A stretch of 64,000 bases of DNA, taken from Escarpia spicata. Lineage: Eukaryota; Annelida; Polychaeta; Sabellida; Siboglinidae. The stretch lies in contig OZ023206.1 in the NCBI GenBank assembly GCA_963995525.1, forward strand, positions 68,026,737-68,090,736, given 5' to 3'. The notes below the pieces were generated by a model. That model had not been told where the DNA came from. It searched no databases and saw nothing but the letters and a program-made list of their open reading frames with translations. Positions 53,882 through 64,000 of this stretch are shown in pieces. Made by a program: the position numbers and the translations under genes. Within the stretch, counting starts at the first letter, position 1. Each line of letters begins with the position of its first letter.

Positions 53882-56160
53882 TTTCTTTTCAGTCTTGATT
53901 TCATGTCCACCATCATAACATAACTCTGAGTGAAGTGCTTCAGCAACATTGACATTCACATTCCAAGTGGCAGCGTCGAGTGCCTCAGCAACATTGACAT
54001 TCACACCCCCAGATTCGAGTGCTTCAGCAATAGACTTGTCGTCAAACAAATCCTGGACTTCAACCACAGATGCTGCAGCCGCAGCATCTGTCCTCACTTC
54101 GTTTCTGCCCTCAGTCTATTTCTCGTGTTCTTCGTTTTGCAACTTTGAGTTGTATATTGTTCCAACAGTTGACAAACGTCTTGCTGAGACATTCTTGTGG
54201 ATTGTCTTGCAAGCACGGAGGGCAGAAACACGTAAGATTCCTTGTAGCCAACGTGTTATTTCCCACGCGCTTGATGCTGTGAAGCTGACGTGTTCCTGGA
54301 ACGGTCATCACAGCTGATGACGGAATTGATCTGTCAATCTGCTCTGTTGTGATCAGCGTGAAGGAGCGCTTAGTGTGGCAGCATTGGTCTGAAGGGGAAT
54401 TGGGCAATGGCAAAGTGTAGTTATCACAGCAGTGCTGGTACATTGCTGCAGCACTTTGTACAATGCATTCACCCGCACGAATGTCATCATCTACTGCTCT
54501 CTTGATGACGCTTCCATAAGCATCACATGCATTTTTGTCATGTCTTGAACCAAAATAACATCTCTCAATGGGAATGTTGCCACACGCATTTGGGAGGTGA
54601 AAGAATGGGGATTTTGATTTGTACCCATCTGAAAAGACAACCATCTTCTCAACCTTATCCATCACAGACAGAAGGTGGTCTGTCGTCTTGTCAAAGATCG
54701 TCTTTACCATATTCGCATCATGGCACAAGTCATCTAATACAAATATCAGATAGTCCGTTACAGTTGCAGAACAATGAGGGCAATAATACAGCACTGTGGG
54801 ATGCACGGTCACTTGACTGTAACCCCAATGGGCTGACTGCACTTCACCCTGATATTTGCAAAGAAAATTCTCTGCAAAATCACAGACAGCCACCGCCCAC
54901 ATCTTGGGGATTGCCGACAGGAGCGTCGTGGACTGGCCAAACTGCCACCTGAAGACGAATAGATGTTTTGAGAATAGTTGCAGTTCCTTCATCAGCTCAT
55001 CAAGAAGTACCTGCAAGGTTCCATCCTTTGATACTAGTTCTCTCCTCTTGCCACGATCAGATTTCACTATTTCCAAAATCTTCCATCTGATAACTCTATT
55101 GTGAAAGTATTGGATCTCCTCTCAAAAAAGACTGCTTTGGCTCCTGACAGAGGCTTTTTTCTGACATTGCATCTCTTCCATCAATTGGTTCCCTCAAGTG
55201 GCGATTGAGCGTGTCCAATTTGAGGTCTACATTCGTGCAGATCTCACAAAGGCACTGCCTGTAGGTCTGTTTCCTGGACGTGAGGACACTGGTGGGCAAG
55301 TGGCGGTATATACTCCGAAGGGACAACCTATGTTGAGGAAGCTTTGATTGAAAGTCCTTGTGGATTCTTTTCATTTTTTGGGAAGGAATTTTTTGCATCA
55401 AAGTCTTTTTGGACACATATCTTTTTCCAGGCATGTCCACAGACACTTCTTGCAGAAGCGAGATGGCTGCTCTATTCGCAGGTGTTTGTTTTCTTTTGTA
55501 CAATTCCTTTTCAGGCCGTTTCTTAGTTGGAGAGATAATGTCAAGCATCAGTTTTCTAGTTGCTAAAGCTTTTTTGTTTCGTTGTCTTTTGACTTTACCA
55601 AGTTCTTTACAGAAGGAAGTTTTAAATTTTCGTGGGGAAGGGGAAACTCCTGTGTTCTTTTTGTTTGGGGTTGTCTTTGCCTTCCTGAGTAAACTAGACA
55701 CTAATGCACTGTATACGGAACATTTGTTACTCTTCTGAGTGAGAAGGCGTTTTTTCATTCTGTAGATAGCCTTCTTCTGTGCTTCCTTCCCAGAAGATGG
55801 AGGGATCACATTGGCGATGCACTATATCTGTCTGCTCGATGAAGTTGTTCTGCCTCTGATGCAGGTGGCAGTGGCATAAAAACAGTCTGCTGCAGCGTCT
55901 CAACATTCAGTGGTGGTGGCGGCGTCTCTACACCAGGTGTTGGCGGCATATCTACACTAGGTGTTGGCGGCGTCTCTACACTAGGTGGTGGCGAAGTCTC
56001 TACACCAGGTGGTGGCAGCGTCTCTACACTAGGTGGTGGCAGCGTCTCTACACTAGGTGGTGGCAGCGTCTCTACACCAGGTGGTGGCGGGGTCTCAACA
56101 CGCTCTCTTGGCATCTTTTCTTTCTGATTGTAGTATGCAGCACATTTCTCTCTATGACGT
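53882..56160 (-). pseudogene. Uncharacterised transposase-like protein with a possible DDD core, frameshifted
   Basis: Minus-strand pieces: KCAAYYNQKEKMPRERVE and a proline-rich VETPPPPG repeat (56160-55806), a basic region ending RQCLCEICTNVDLKLDTL (55809-55096), a core frame (55076-54111) and an acidic tail rich in NVAEAL (54097-53882). The core holds three acidic blocks: AVCDFAENFLCKYQGEVQSA, VVFSDGYKSKSPFFHL and CYFGSRHDKNACDAYG. CPHC and HDAN lie between the first two, and LTCFCPPC follows the third. This spacing suggests an RNase H-like nuclease or transposase. I recall uncharacterised relatives repeated in invertebrate genomes. At least two frameshifts are present, and the SDG block appears shortened by several residues. 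Function is inferred. Confidence 0.6.
55900..56102 (-). repeat. 24-bp coding minisatellite (VETxPPPx, eight units)
   Basis: Eight near-identical 24-bp units encode VETPPPPG-like octapeptides at the N-terminal side of the transposase-like gene. Each unit differs at one to three bases and all stay in frame. Confidence 0.9.
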
Positions 56161-56317
56161 CGCTATTACTATTAATTCTGGTCGGTTGTGACGTTTTTGG
56201 TCGATTGTGACAACTAACAATTCCCGGTCATGACAGCAAAACTTACCCGGCCTTCTCGGCGGCGCCATTGTACGAAGCTCAACCAATGTGGTAAATCGTG
56301 TGACTGCTTCAGGCCAA

Positions 56318-56760
56318 TCATTGCTTAATCCATGTTTCCGCGCCGTATGTCATCGCTGGAAGTACGCACGAGTTGAAGACTCGTCTCTTCAAGCAGGTTC
56401 CAAAGTTACCCATAAAGATGTCCCGGTGTTTGGCGAATGCTGTCCAGCCGGCGGTGATCCTTCTTTGTATCTCCTTGTCGTGGTTTTTTGTCTGTGATAC
56501 TGTATTGCTGTGCCAGATAGACGTAGCTTTCAACGTTCTCTATCTGCGTCGTGTTGATATATATTGGTGTGTCATTTTCTAGCATCACGTTTGTCTTCGA
56601 GATGTTCATCCTTAGACCTTGTTTTTCACTTTCATCAGCTAGCTCCTGCAGCATGTTTTGTAGTTCTTGCGGTGTAGTAGCGTATATGACTATGTCGTCG
56701 GCGAAGCGAAGATGGCTGAGATATTCTCCGTCTATTCTCAATCCTCTTTTTTCCCAGGTC
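56318..56760 (-). pseudogene. RTE-type reverse transcriptase fragment
   Basis: YLSHLRFADDIVIYA with an intact ADD box, LQELADESEKQGLRMNISKT, VESYVYLAQQYS, then a frame change to EIQRRITAGWTAFAKHRDIF and RRVFNSCVLPAMTYGAETW. Both ends are cut, so it is a relic of an RTE-clade LINE. It lies directly upstream of the transposase-like gene on the same strand. Confidence 0.85.
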
Positions 56761-56865
56761 AGTCTTCGGAATATGCTTTCGAGTGTTGCCGTGTATATAT
56801 GTATATATATATGTATGTATATATATATTATACATATGGATCACGTATCAGCTTCCTGTGTGGTG

Positions 56866-56906
<41 letters not shown>

Positions 56907-56976
56907 AAGCTGATACATGATCCATGCCACACAGATAGATGATTTTGACGTTTTGTGCCCGTTATGTTAGAGTTTA
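56761..56976. repeat. TA/TG-rich microsatellites
   Basis: (AT)n runs at about 56793-56833 and 56867-56892, then TG. No gene. GTATCAGCTT and AAGCTGATAC flank the second run as a small palindrome. Confidence 0.8.
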
Positions 56977-57646
56977 AGGTGGCCGCCATATTGCCAGCTT
57001 GTTTCTATGTCTCTTTTTGACAGTTGATTTTGCTGGAAATAGGGTAGATAGTTAACTAAAATCTGCTGTACATAAAGTGTGCTGTAGTACACAGGAAACA
57101 GACTTTCTAAAGAATATCTTAGTTTTAATATATTAATTTAGATCCTGAATAAACTGTAAAACAACACAAAACCATGGCTCCGTGCAAACGGCAAATAAAG
57201 GCTAGTCGACACCTGACATATTAAAAATGCGATAATTGGGTAGATTTTGTAAAGGCGGGGTGTGAGAATTCACGAAAGGAGGTGCAGATGGAGGATTTTC
57301 ACTTTGTCGAGGTTGTAAAAGGTTGGAGTGTTTACTGGCGGAAGTAGACGAGCTGAAGAAGTTGATTGTGATGATGACAGGAAAGGGTGACTTGGACTAG
57401 GTCCCCCCCATCGTGAGACTAGAGAGATCAGTGAGAACAGAGACAAGGAGGCTGGTTGTAGGGATGGAGAAGCCAAGGAGATGGTTGAAGGGGGGAAGAC
57501 AGCATTGATGGGACGGAAGGAGACAGAACGAAAAAGGACAAAGAAGAGGGTGACAGAAGGAAAAGGGCCAAAGAAGAAGGGGGACAAGAGGGAAAGTGAC
57601 AACAGGGGGAAAGATGACAGGAGTTAATGTGGGAGTGAAGGTGACA
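56977..57646 (+). mobile_element. CR1-like LINE 5' fragment
   Basis: Matches 1-49 plus 2784-3340 of copy B without copy A, so it preserves the empty insertion site. It encodes CRGCKRLECLLAEVDELKKL near 57312-57370, a CxxC plus helix motif seen at the start of CR1 ORF1, soon ended by TAG. It is cut at 57646 by the start of duplication copy 2. Confidence 0.88.
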
Positions 57647-57680
57647 ATTACTGTATTAGCGTGCGTTGGAGTAAATCATG

Positions 57681-57960
57681 TTTACGTTATCGTGATACAT
57701 TTGATATTACATTTTGCTTATAAAACATTACGTCACGTGATATAAAGTAGTCGTTAAATGCATAATTACCGTTATTTCCCTTTATGTTTTGTACGACGGG
57801 TGGCGGTGGTGGATGCTGTTGGAGATTGTTTCCGGTGACGTTCCGCCCGTAGGAGCCCAACATACGGGCCTGCATTTTCCTATGGATCATACAAGAGTGC
57901 AGGATTGGGTTACGCCCCTGACCTTCGTATTGTTCCGAACATAGAACCTCTGGACTCTTC
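57681..57960. other. 280-bp segment present only in duplication copy 2
   Basis: Copy 1 joins AAATCA directly to AAAAAGCGCTG; copy 2 has 280 bp between, with TCA at both borders. The minus strand has an open stretch (GQGRNPILHSCMIHRKMQA, QQHPPPPPVVQ) of unknown nature. It is either an insertion here or a deletion in copy 1. Confidence 0.7.
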
Positions 57961-58479
57961 AAAAAAGCGCTGTGCCTGAATGAACGTTTTTGAAATAGAA
58001 AAATATGGGTAGGAATTAGTTATAGAATCTAAAACCGATCAATATCAAACGAAGTTAGGGAAATGGTGTTTGTCCGGGCCACCCAGCGTTAATGTCGAGT
58101 CCGGGTCGATACCACGCCCGTGGTACAGCGGTTTGAGCATTTTATGGAAGTTGCGCTGTATAAGTATTAATTAAATACCGGTTTTATTCACAACAAAGAA
58201 AGTAAAACAGCAATTAACTTTACAAATGGTTGGCAAGCAATATTAGTCAAATAGGCGGTCTATTTGTTCTAATTTGCTAGATGGCATTGTGAACAGCAAC
58301 AGCCTAGTGTACAATTTGAACTGTTTTCAAGACGCTTCGAGTTGTTTCATTTTGTAGTATAAATAATATATACATATGTAGTTCAGTGTCCCGTCATTAG
58401 ATCGTCTCAGTATGGTAAGTAATCTTCACCCTAGTGTAAATGCTTTTCATGAATGTCGACCAAAACAGTTCTATGCATT

Positions 58480-58870
58480 CAGTTTGAACGTTTTTGTTCT
58501 GTCGCCTTTTTGTGCAGAGCAGTGGACTGCTCTGAGACATTATACTGAGCACACAACACGGCACAACCGCCGATCAGTAAGGGACAATTGGAAAATGACG
58601 AGTTAATGTCCGACTCTTTGAAACTACACTGCTTCGCCTCAACCCAGTCCGACCATATGCTGGATTTGATATAGGTTACTCCTGTTAGGTTAGCGTGAAT
58701 ACTCGTAGTTTTGATGTATTATATAAAAAGGTGTATTGCCTGTTAGGTTTATAAATACGTTGTGACAGTAACTGCTTCGAGCTCTGTTTCATGATACTGC
58801 AGCTTGACATGGATATGGGCACGTCCACAACGCATATATATATTTATGGCCGCTCTTATGTCATTAGAAG
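58480..58870 (+). repeat. Dispersed repeat R1, copy in duplication copy 2
   Basis: Contains GGGACAATTGGAAAATGACG and CCTCAACCCAGTCCGACC, which are missing from copy 1 of the duplication but present in the 53-kb R1 copy. Copy 1 therefore suffered a deletion of about 85 bp. Confidence 0.75.
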
Positions 58871-59048
58871 ACGCCTTTTTTAGAATCATACAGTATCGAA
58901 AATGTTGTGTAGTCTGACTTGTTACTGACACGTCCAAGCAACGCGATAGTGACATATCCATGCCTGAACATATCATGAATATCGTTCATTTTCACAAAGC
59001 AGAAAACATAACTCCCATTAACGTTCGAAATGACTGGACCGCTGTCTT

Positions 59049-59640
59049 GGTCCGTCAGCAGCACCCTGACATACGCACTCACTTAGGTCAGTCAGCAGCA
59101 CACTGACATACGCACTCACTTAGGTCAGTCAGCAGCACACTGACATACGCACTCACTTAGGTCAGTCAGCAGCACACTGACATACGCACTCACTTAGGTC
59201 CGTCAGCAGCACACTGACATACGCACTCACTTAGGTCAGTCAGCAGCACACTGACATACGCACTCACTTAGGTCCGTCAGCAGCACACTGACATACGCAC
59301 TCACTTAGGTCCGTCAGCAGCACACTGACATACGCACTCACTTAGGTCAGTCAGCAGCACACTGACATACGCACTCACTTAGGTCAGTCAGCAGCACACT
59401 GACATACGCACTCACTTAGGTCCGTCAGCAGCACACTGACATACGCACTCACTTAGGTCAGTCAGCAGCACACTGACACACGTACTCACTTAGGTCAGTC
59501 AGCAGCACACTGACATACGCACTCACTTAGGTCAGTCAGCAGCACACTGACATACGCACTCACTTAGGTCCGTCAGCAGCACACTAACATACGCACTCAC
59601 TTAGGTCAGTCAGCAGCACACTGACATACGCACTCACTTA
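59049..59640 (+). repeat. 37-bp minisatellite, 16 units
   Basis: 592 bp equals exactly 16 units of the unit at 17448-17927. The A/C variant order differs from copy 1, showing turnover since duplication. Confidence 0.97.
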
Positions 59641-60350
59641 ATCCTCTTGGCTCTGGTAAGAGTATAGGGCCGAAACGAAGGTTCCCCATCACACTATGCT
59701 GTTAGCAGTCTTCTTTGTTCCTTCCAGGTGGTACCAAACTTCTTTAATTCCTCGGTTGTGGTTTTTGTGGATTCCATTCGAGGGCTTGTTTTTGTAACTG
59801 TTGTTGCATTTTTTTGGAGTGTATGTCCTATCCATATCCATTTTGTTTTTTGAATTTCTGTTTTGATGTTTATTTGGTCTGTCCTGTTCATCAGCTCCGT
59901 GTTTGTGACTTTGTTTTGCCATTTGATTTTAAGTATGTTTCTAAGGCATTTGATAATAAATGTTTGTAGTTTTTTGGTTGTAGTTTTGTGACTCTCTATG
60001 TCTCTGACCCGTAGATCAATACACTTTTAACCTTTGAGTTGAATATTCGAATTTTGTTTCTTGTTGAAAGGGATGGCTGTATTCCACACTGTCCTTAAGG
60101 TGATGAATGCAAGTCTGGCCTTTGCAATCCTGCATTTGACATACTCGCCTGTTCCTCCTTTGTCTGTCTCACTGGCGAGATAGGTAAATTTGTTGTCCTC
60201 TTCTATATCACTTCCCTTGATCTGTACGTTTGCTTGTTGTGTGTTGTTCACAATCAAGAGGTTTGTTTTTGTATATTTATTATTTATTTTCAGACCTGTT
60301 TTCTCTGCTTCCTTTGTCAGCCGGCTAGTTTTAGTTTGCATCTGCTTGTG
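59641..60350 (-). mobile_element. RTE-type LINE 3' part, copy 2
   Basis: Counterpart of 17928-18640 with the same 5' truncation point. KFTYLASETDKGGT replaces KFTYLGSVETDKGGT (small deletion), and further frame breaks occur. It was inserted before the segmental duplication. Confidence 0.85.
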
Positions 60351-60358
60351 TATGTGAG

Positions 60359-60500
60359 ATACGTTGTGACACTAATTGCTTAACGTATTGACCTCCTTTT
60401 CATGATACGTCAGCTTGTCATGGATATGGGCGCGTCCACAAGCATTATATTTATGGCCGCTCTTATGTCGTTAGATATATTGGTCAGTCAGCAGCACACT
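60359..60500 (+). repeat. R1 end plus half a minisatellite unit, copy 2
   Basis: Counterpart of 18649-18793, with GGTCAGTCAGCAGCACACTG at 60482. Confidence 0.8.
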
Positions 60501-60617
60501 GATGCACAATGTTGATAAATTTCAATTAAGAGGCTTTGAGTTGTTTAAGCATGTTGTCTAAGTAGCACTCTTCCACAATTATGAACGTGACTAATTCGGT
60601 ACAATGTTTTAAACATC

Positions 60618-60745
60618 ATATACTCCTTGTTCTTTGTTGCGTTAGCTAATAGCACCTACAACAAACTGAACATAAACAGTGCCTGATTTATCTAATGTAA
60701 TTACATAGTTTAAGTTACAATGGTGTAGAAAATACACGACGACGG
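60618..60745. other. ~125-bp segment present only in duplication copy 2
   Basis: Between TTTTAAACAT and TTTTGATAAATCC, copy 2 has about 125 bp absent from copy 1 near 18905. No motif recognised. Confidence 0.7.
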
Positions 60746-61128
60746 ATTTTGATAAATCCACATCATGTTAAATTCAATATTGTTACAAACACATTTTGTT
60801 TACTCGTATATATGTCCTAGTCGATGTACAGGGTACGTCGAGAAAAGACACGCAGCATAAGCAACATGAAGAGTATGACAGAAGACCCACTCGATCGCGT
60901 ATTCCGTATGTTATTAGCGACGCGTAAAGTTGAGATGTAAAGTGTACACTGTTCATGGAAATAAATGTTTATGTTCACCGTTTGAACATATGAATTGGTT
61001 GCTTGAATGAAACAGAAGCTTAGTTCGCTCCATCATATCATGCACCTTCAATCATTTGTCTTGTGGTTTGGGATATTACGCACATACAGAAAAAAACGCG
61101 AACATACATTTGCACAGGCACACGCGAA

Positions 61129-61258
61129 CACACACACACACAAATACAAACACACACAAACATACATATAAACACACATACACACACAAACGCACACACC
61201 ACACGCACGCACTCACGCACACACACACAAACAAACACGCAAACACACAAACACACAC
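61129..61258. repeat. Imperfect CA-rich microsatellite
   Basis: Counterpart of 19318-19449, slightly shorter. Confidence 0.9.
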
Positions 61259-61310
61259 ATCAATGTTTTTTTTTAATTACAGAAACATCATGGTTCACAG
61301 AGCTCATTGT

Positions 61311-61316
61311 TTTATT
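61311..61316 (-). promoter_or_regulatory. Polyadenylation signal of the second CTHRC1-like gene
   Basis: AATAAA on the minus strand, 59 bp after the stop codon at 61375-61377, as in copy 1. Confidence 0.65.
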
Positions 61317-61374
61317 TCCAAAGCACGTCAACAAAACGAAAAAGGACAAATGGTGAAACACCAGTATTCGCCGT

Positions 61375-63049
<1,675 letters not shown>

Positions 63050-63399
63050 CTGCCATTTATATGTTACATTCAGAACTCAGAAGCAATTTATTTGATGTAC
63101 AAATATGATACATATACAATGAATAACGTAAGTAATATTTAAGGGCGGGATACTCCCATTAAGATATATAATATCCACTCAAATAAACCAGAACCAAATT
63201 TACATGACACAAATCACGATAGCATATGCCTTGTTTTTATAGCTGATGATTACTCAATGTATCAACATACATACATAATACAAGGACTGATTATATGTAC
63301 TCGTGTACACGTTGAGGTACATATGGATACTTAGATATACATTTCAATACGTATTATGAATTACCAATAAAGCAATTGTGAATACTACTGGATTTATAA

Positions 63400-64000
63400 T
63401 TTAAAATAAAAAAGTTTTTGTGTATGTGGAAATATACACAATTTTGAGTGTGAGTGAGTGACAATTTTTTTAATGATATTACTTGATGTATTGTTAACTG
63501 TCTCTACTGTGTTGTGTCTAATGCATTTTTTTGGCAAATTCATGTTTCACTCTGAAAATATACAAATTATTTCTTTCACTTCTATAATGCTGATGAATAT
63601 CATAACTTTGTGTTGGGAATAACATTGGAGTAGTAGGGTAAAAGATTGTGAATTAATATTTGTAGTTTTTTTTAATTGTTGGATTTTATGAATGTCATCA
63701 AATTTTAACAACTGAAGTCTTTAATAAATAGGATTTGTGTGAGCGTTATATTTACTTAAGGATATTATTCGTATTGCTTTTTTCTGTAATTTGAAAATTC
63801 GATGTGCCTGATGACCCCATAAAAATAAGCCATAATTAATATAAGGGAGAATAAGAGCATTGTACATAATATATAATGAATTAAATGGTAAACAGTTTTT
63901 AAGTTTATTTAATATTCCTATTGTTTTATACATTCATTTGCTATTTTGTTTATATGACTCTGTCAGTTAAAAGGTTATTTAATGTGATGCCTAAAAAATG
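63400..64000 (-). mobile_element. 3' part of the intronic LINE, copy 2 (continues past the window)
   Basis: Counterpart of about 22200-22809. The minus strand shows MYKTIGILNKLKNCLPF and LPYINYGLFLWGHQAH, the reverse transcriptase thumb, at 63933-63721. This thumb frame is longer and better preserved here than in copy 1. Confidence 0.85.

Overview
This window is animal nuclear DNA. It shows spliced coding exons with GT/AG junctions, a TATA box, AATAAA signals, long microsatellites, a 200-base assembly gap, and a very high load of broken retrotransposons. The repeat types (CR1-like and RTE-like LINEs, a Ty3/gypsy element, a DIRS-like tyrosine-recombinase element, a tRNA-derived SINE, a Polinton-type DNA polymerase relic) fit a marine invertebrate such as a mollusc, brachiopod, annelid or lancelet. 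The species cannot be fixed from the sequence alone.

The best host gene is easy to miss because its exons are short. On the minus strand, four exons (26974-26749, 26496-26435, 21842-21635, 19741-19566) join with matching phases into an uninterrupted 223-residue secreted protein. Exons 2-4 align with the C-terminal domain of CTHRC1 (collagen triple helix repeat containing 1). The usual collagen stalk is absent; a cysteine-rich stretch and short helix replace it. The last two exons recur intact at 63049-62842 and 61550-61375, inside a second copy of a duplicated block of at least 6 kb (about 16.27-22.81 kb and 57.65 kb to the window end). The window therefore holds one complete and one partial tandem paralogue. 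The block copies differ by several insertions, a 37-bp minisatellite (13 versus 16 units) and swapped microsatellites.

Layout: 0-6.6 kb is one CR1-like LINE nested inside another; the uninterrupted target site is at 57.02 kb. 6.6-9.6 kb holds a SINE with an inverted arm, simple repeats and a direct repeat. 9.6-13.1 kb is a decayed LINE. 13.5-15.3 kb is a GC-rich, frameshifted protein-primed DNA polymerase B relic. 16.3-27.1 kb is duplication copy 1 and the complete CTHRC1-like gene. 29.4-33.7 kb is an RTE-type LINE split by a 1.5-kb inverted-repeat element. 33.7-36.8 kb has no firm gene and contains the assembly gap. 36.8-42.9 kb is a Ty3/gypsy element split by a nearly full-length CR1-like LINE. 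46.8-49.0 kb and 53.9-56.2 kb are two broken genes of uncharacterised families; the second has a possible three-aspartate nuclease core. 51.2-52.4 kb is a DIRS-like RNase H/tyrosine recombinase relic. 57.0-57.6 kb is a CR1 5' fragment, and 57.65-64.0 kb is duplication copy 2.

No mobile element looks autonomous: each has stop codons, frameshifts, truncations or a lost catalytic residue. The CTHRC1-like pair is the only gene set that reads as intact.
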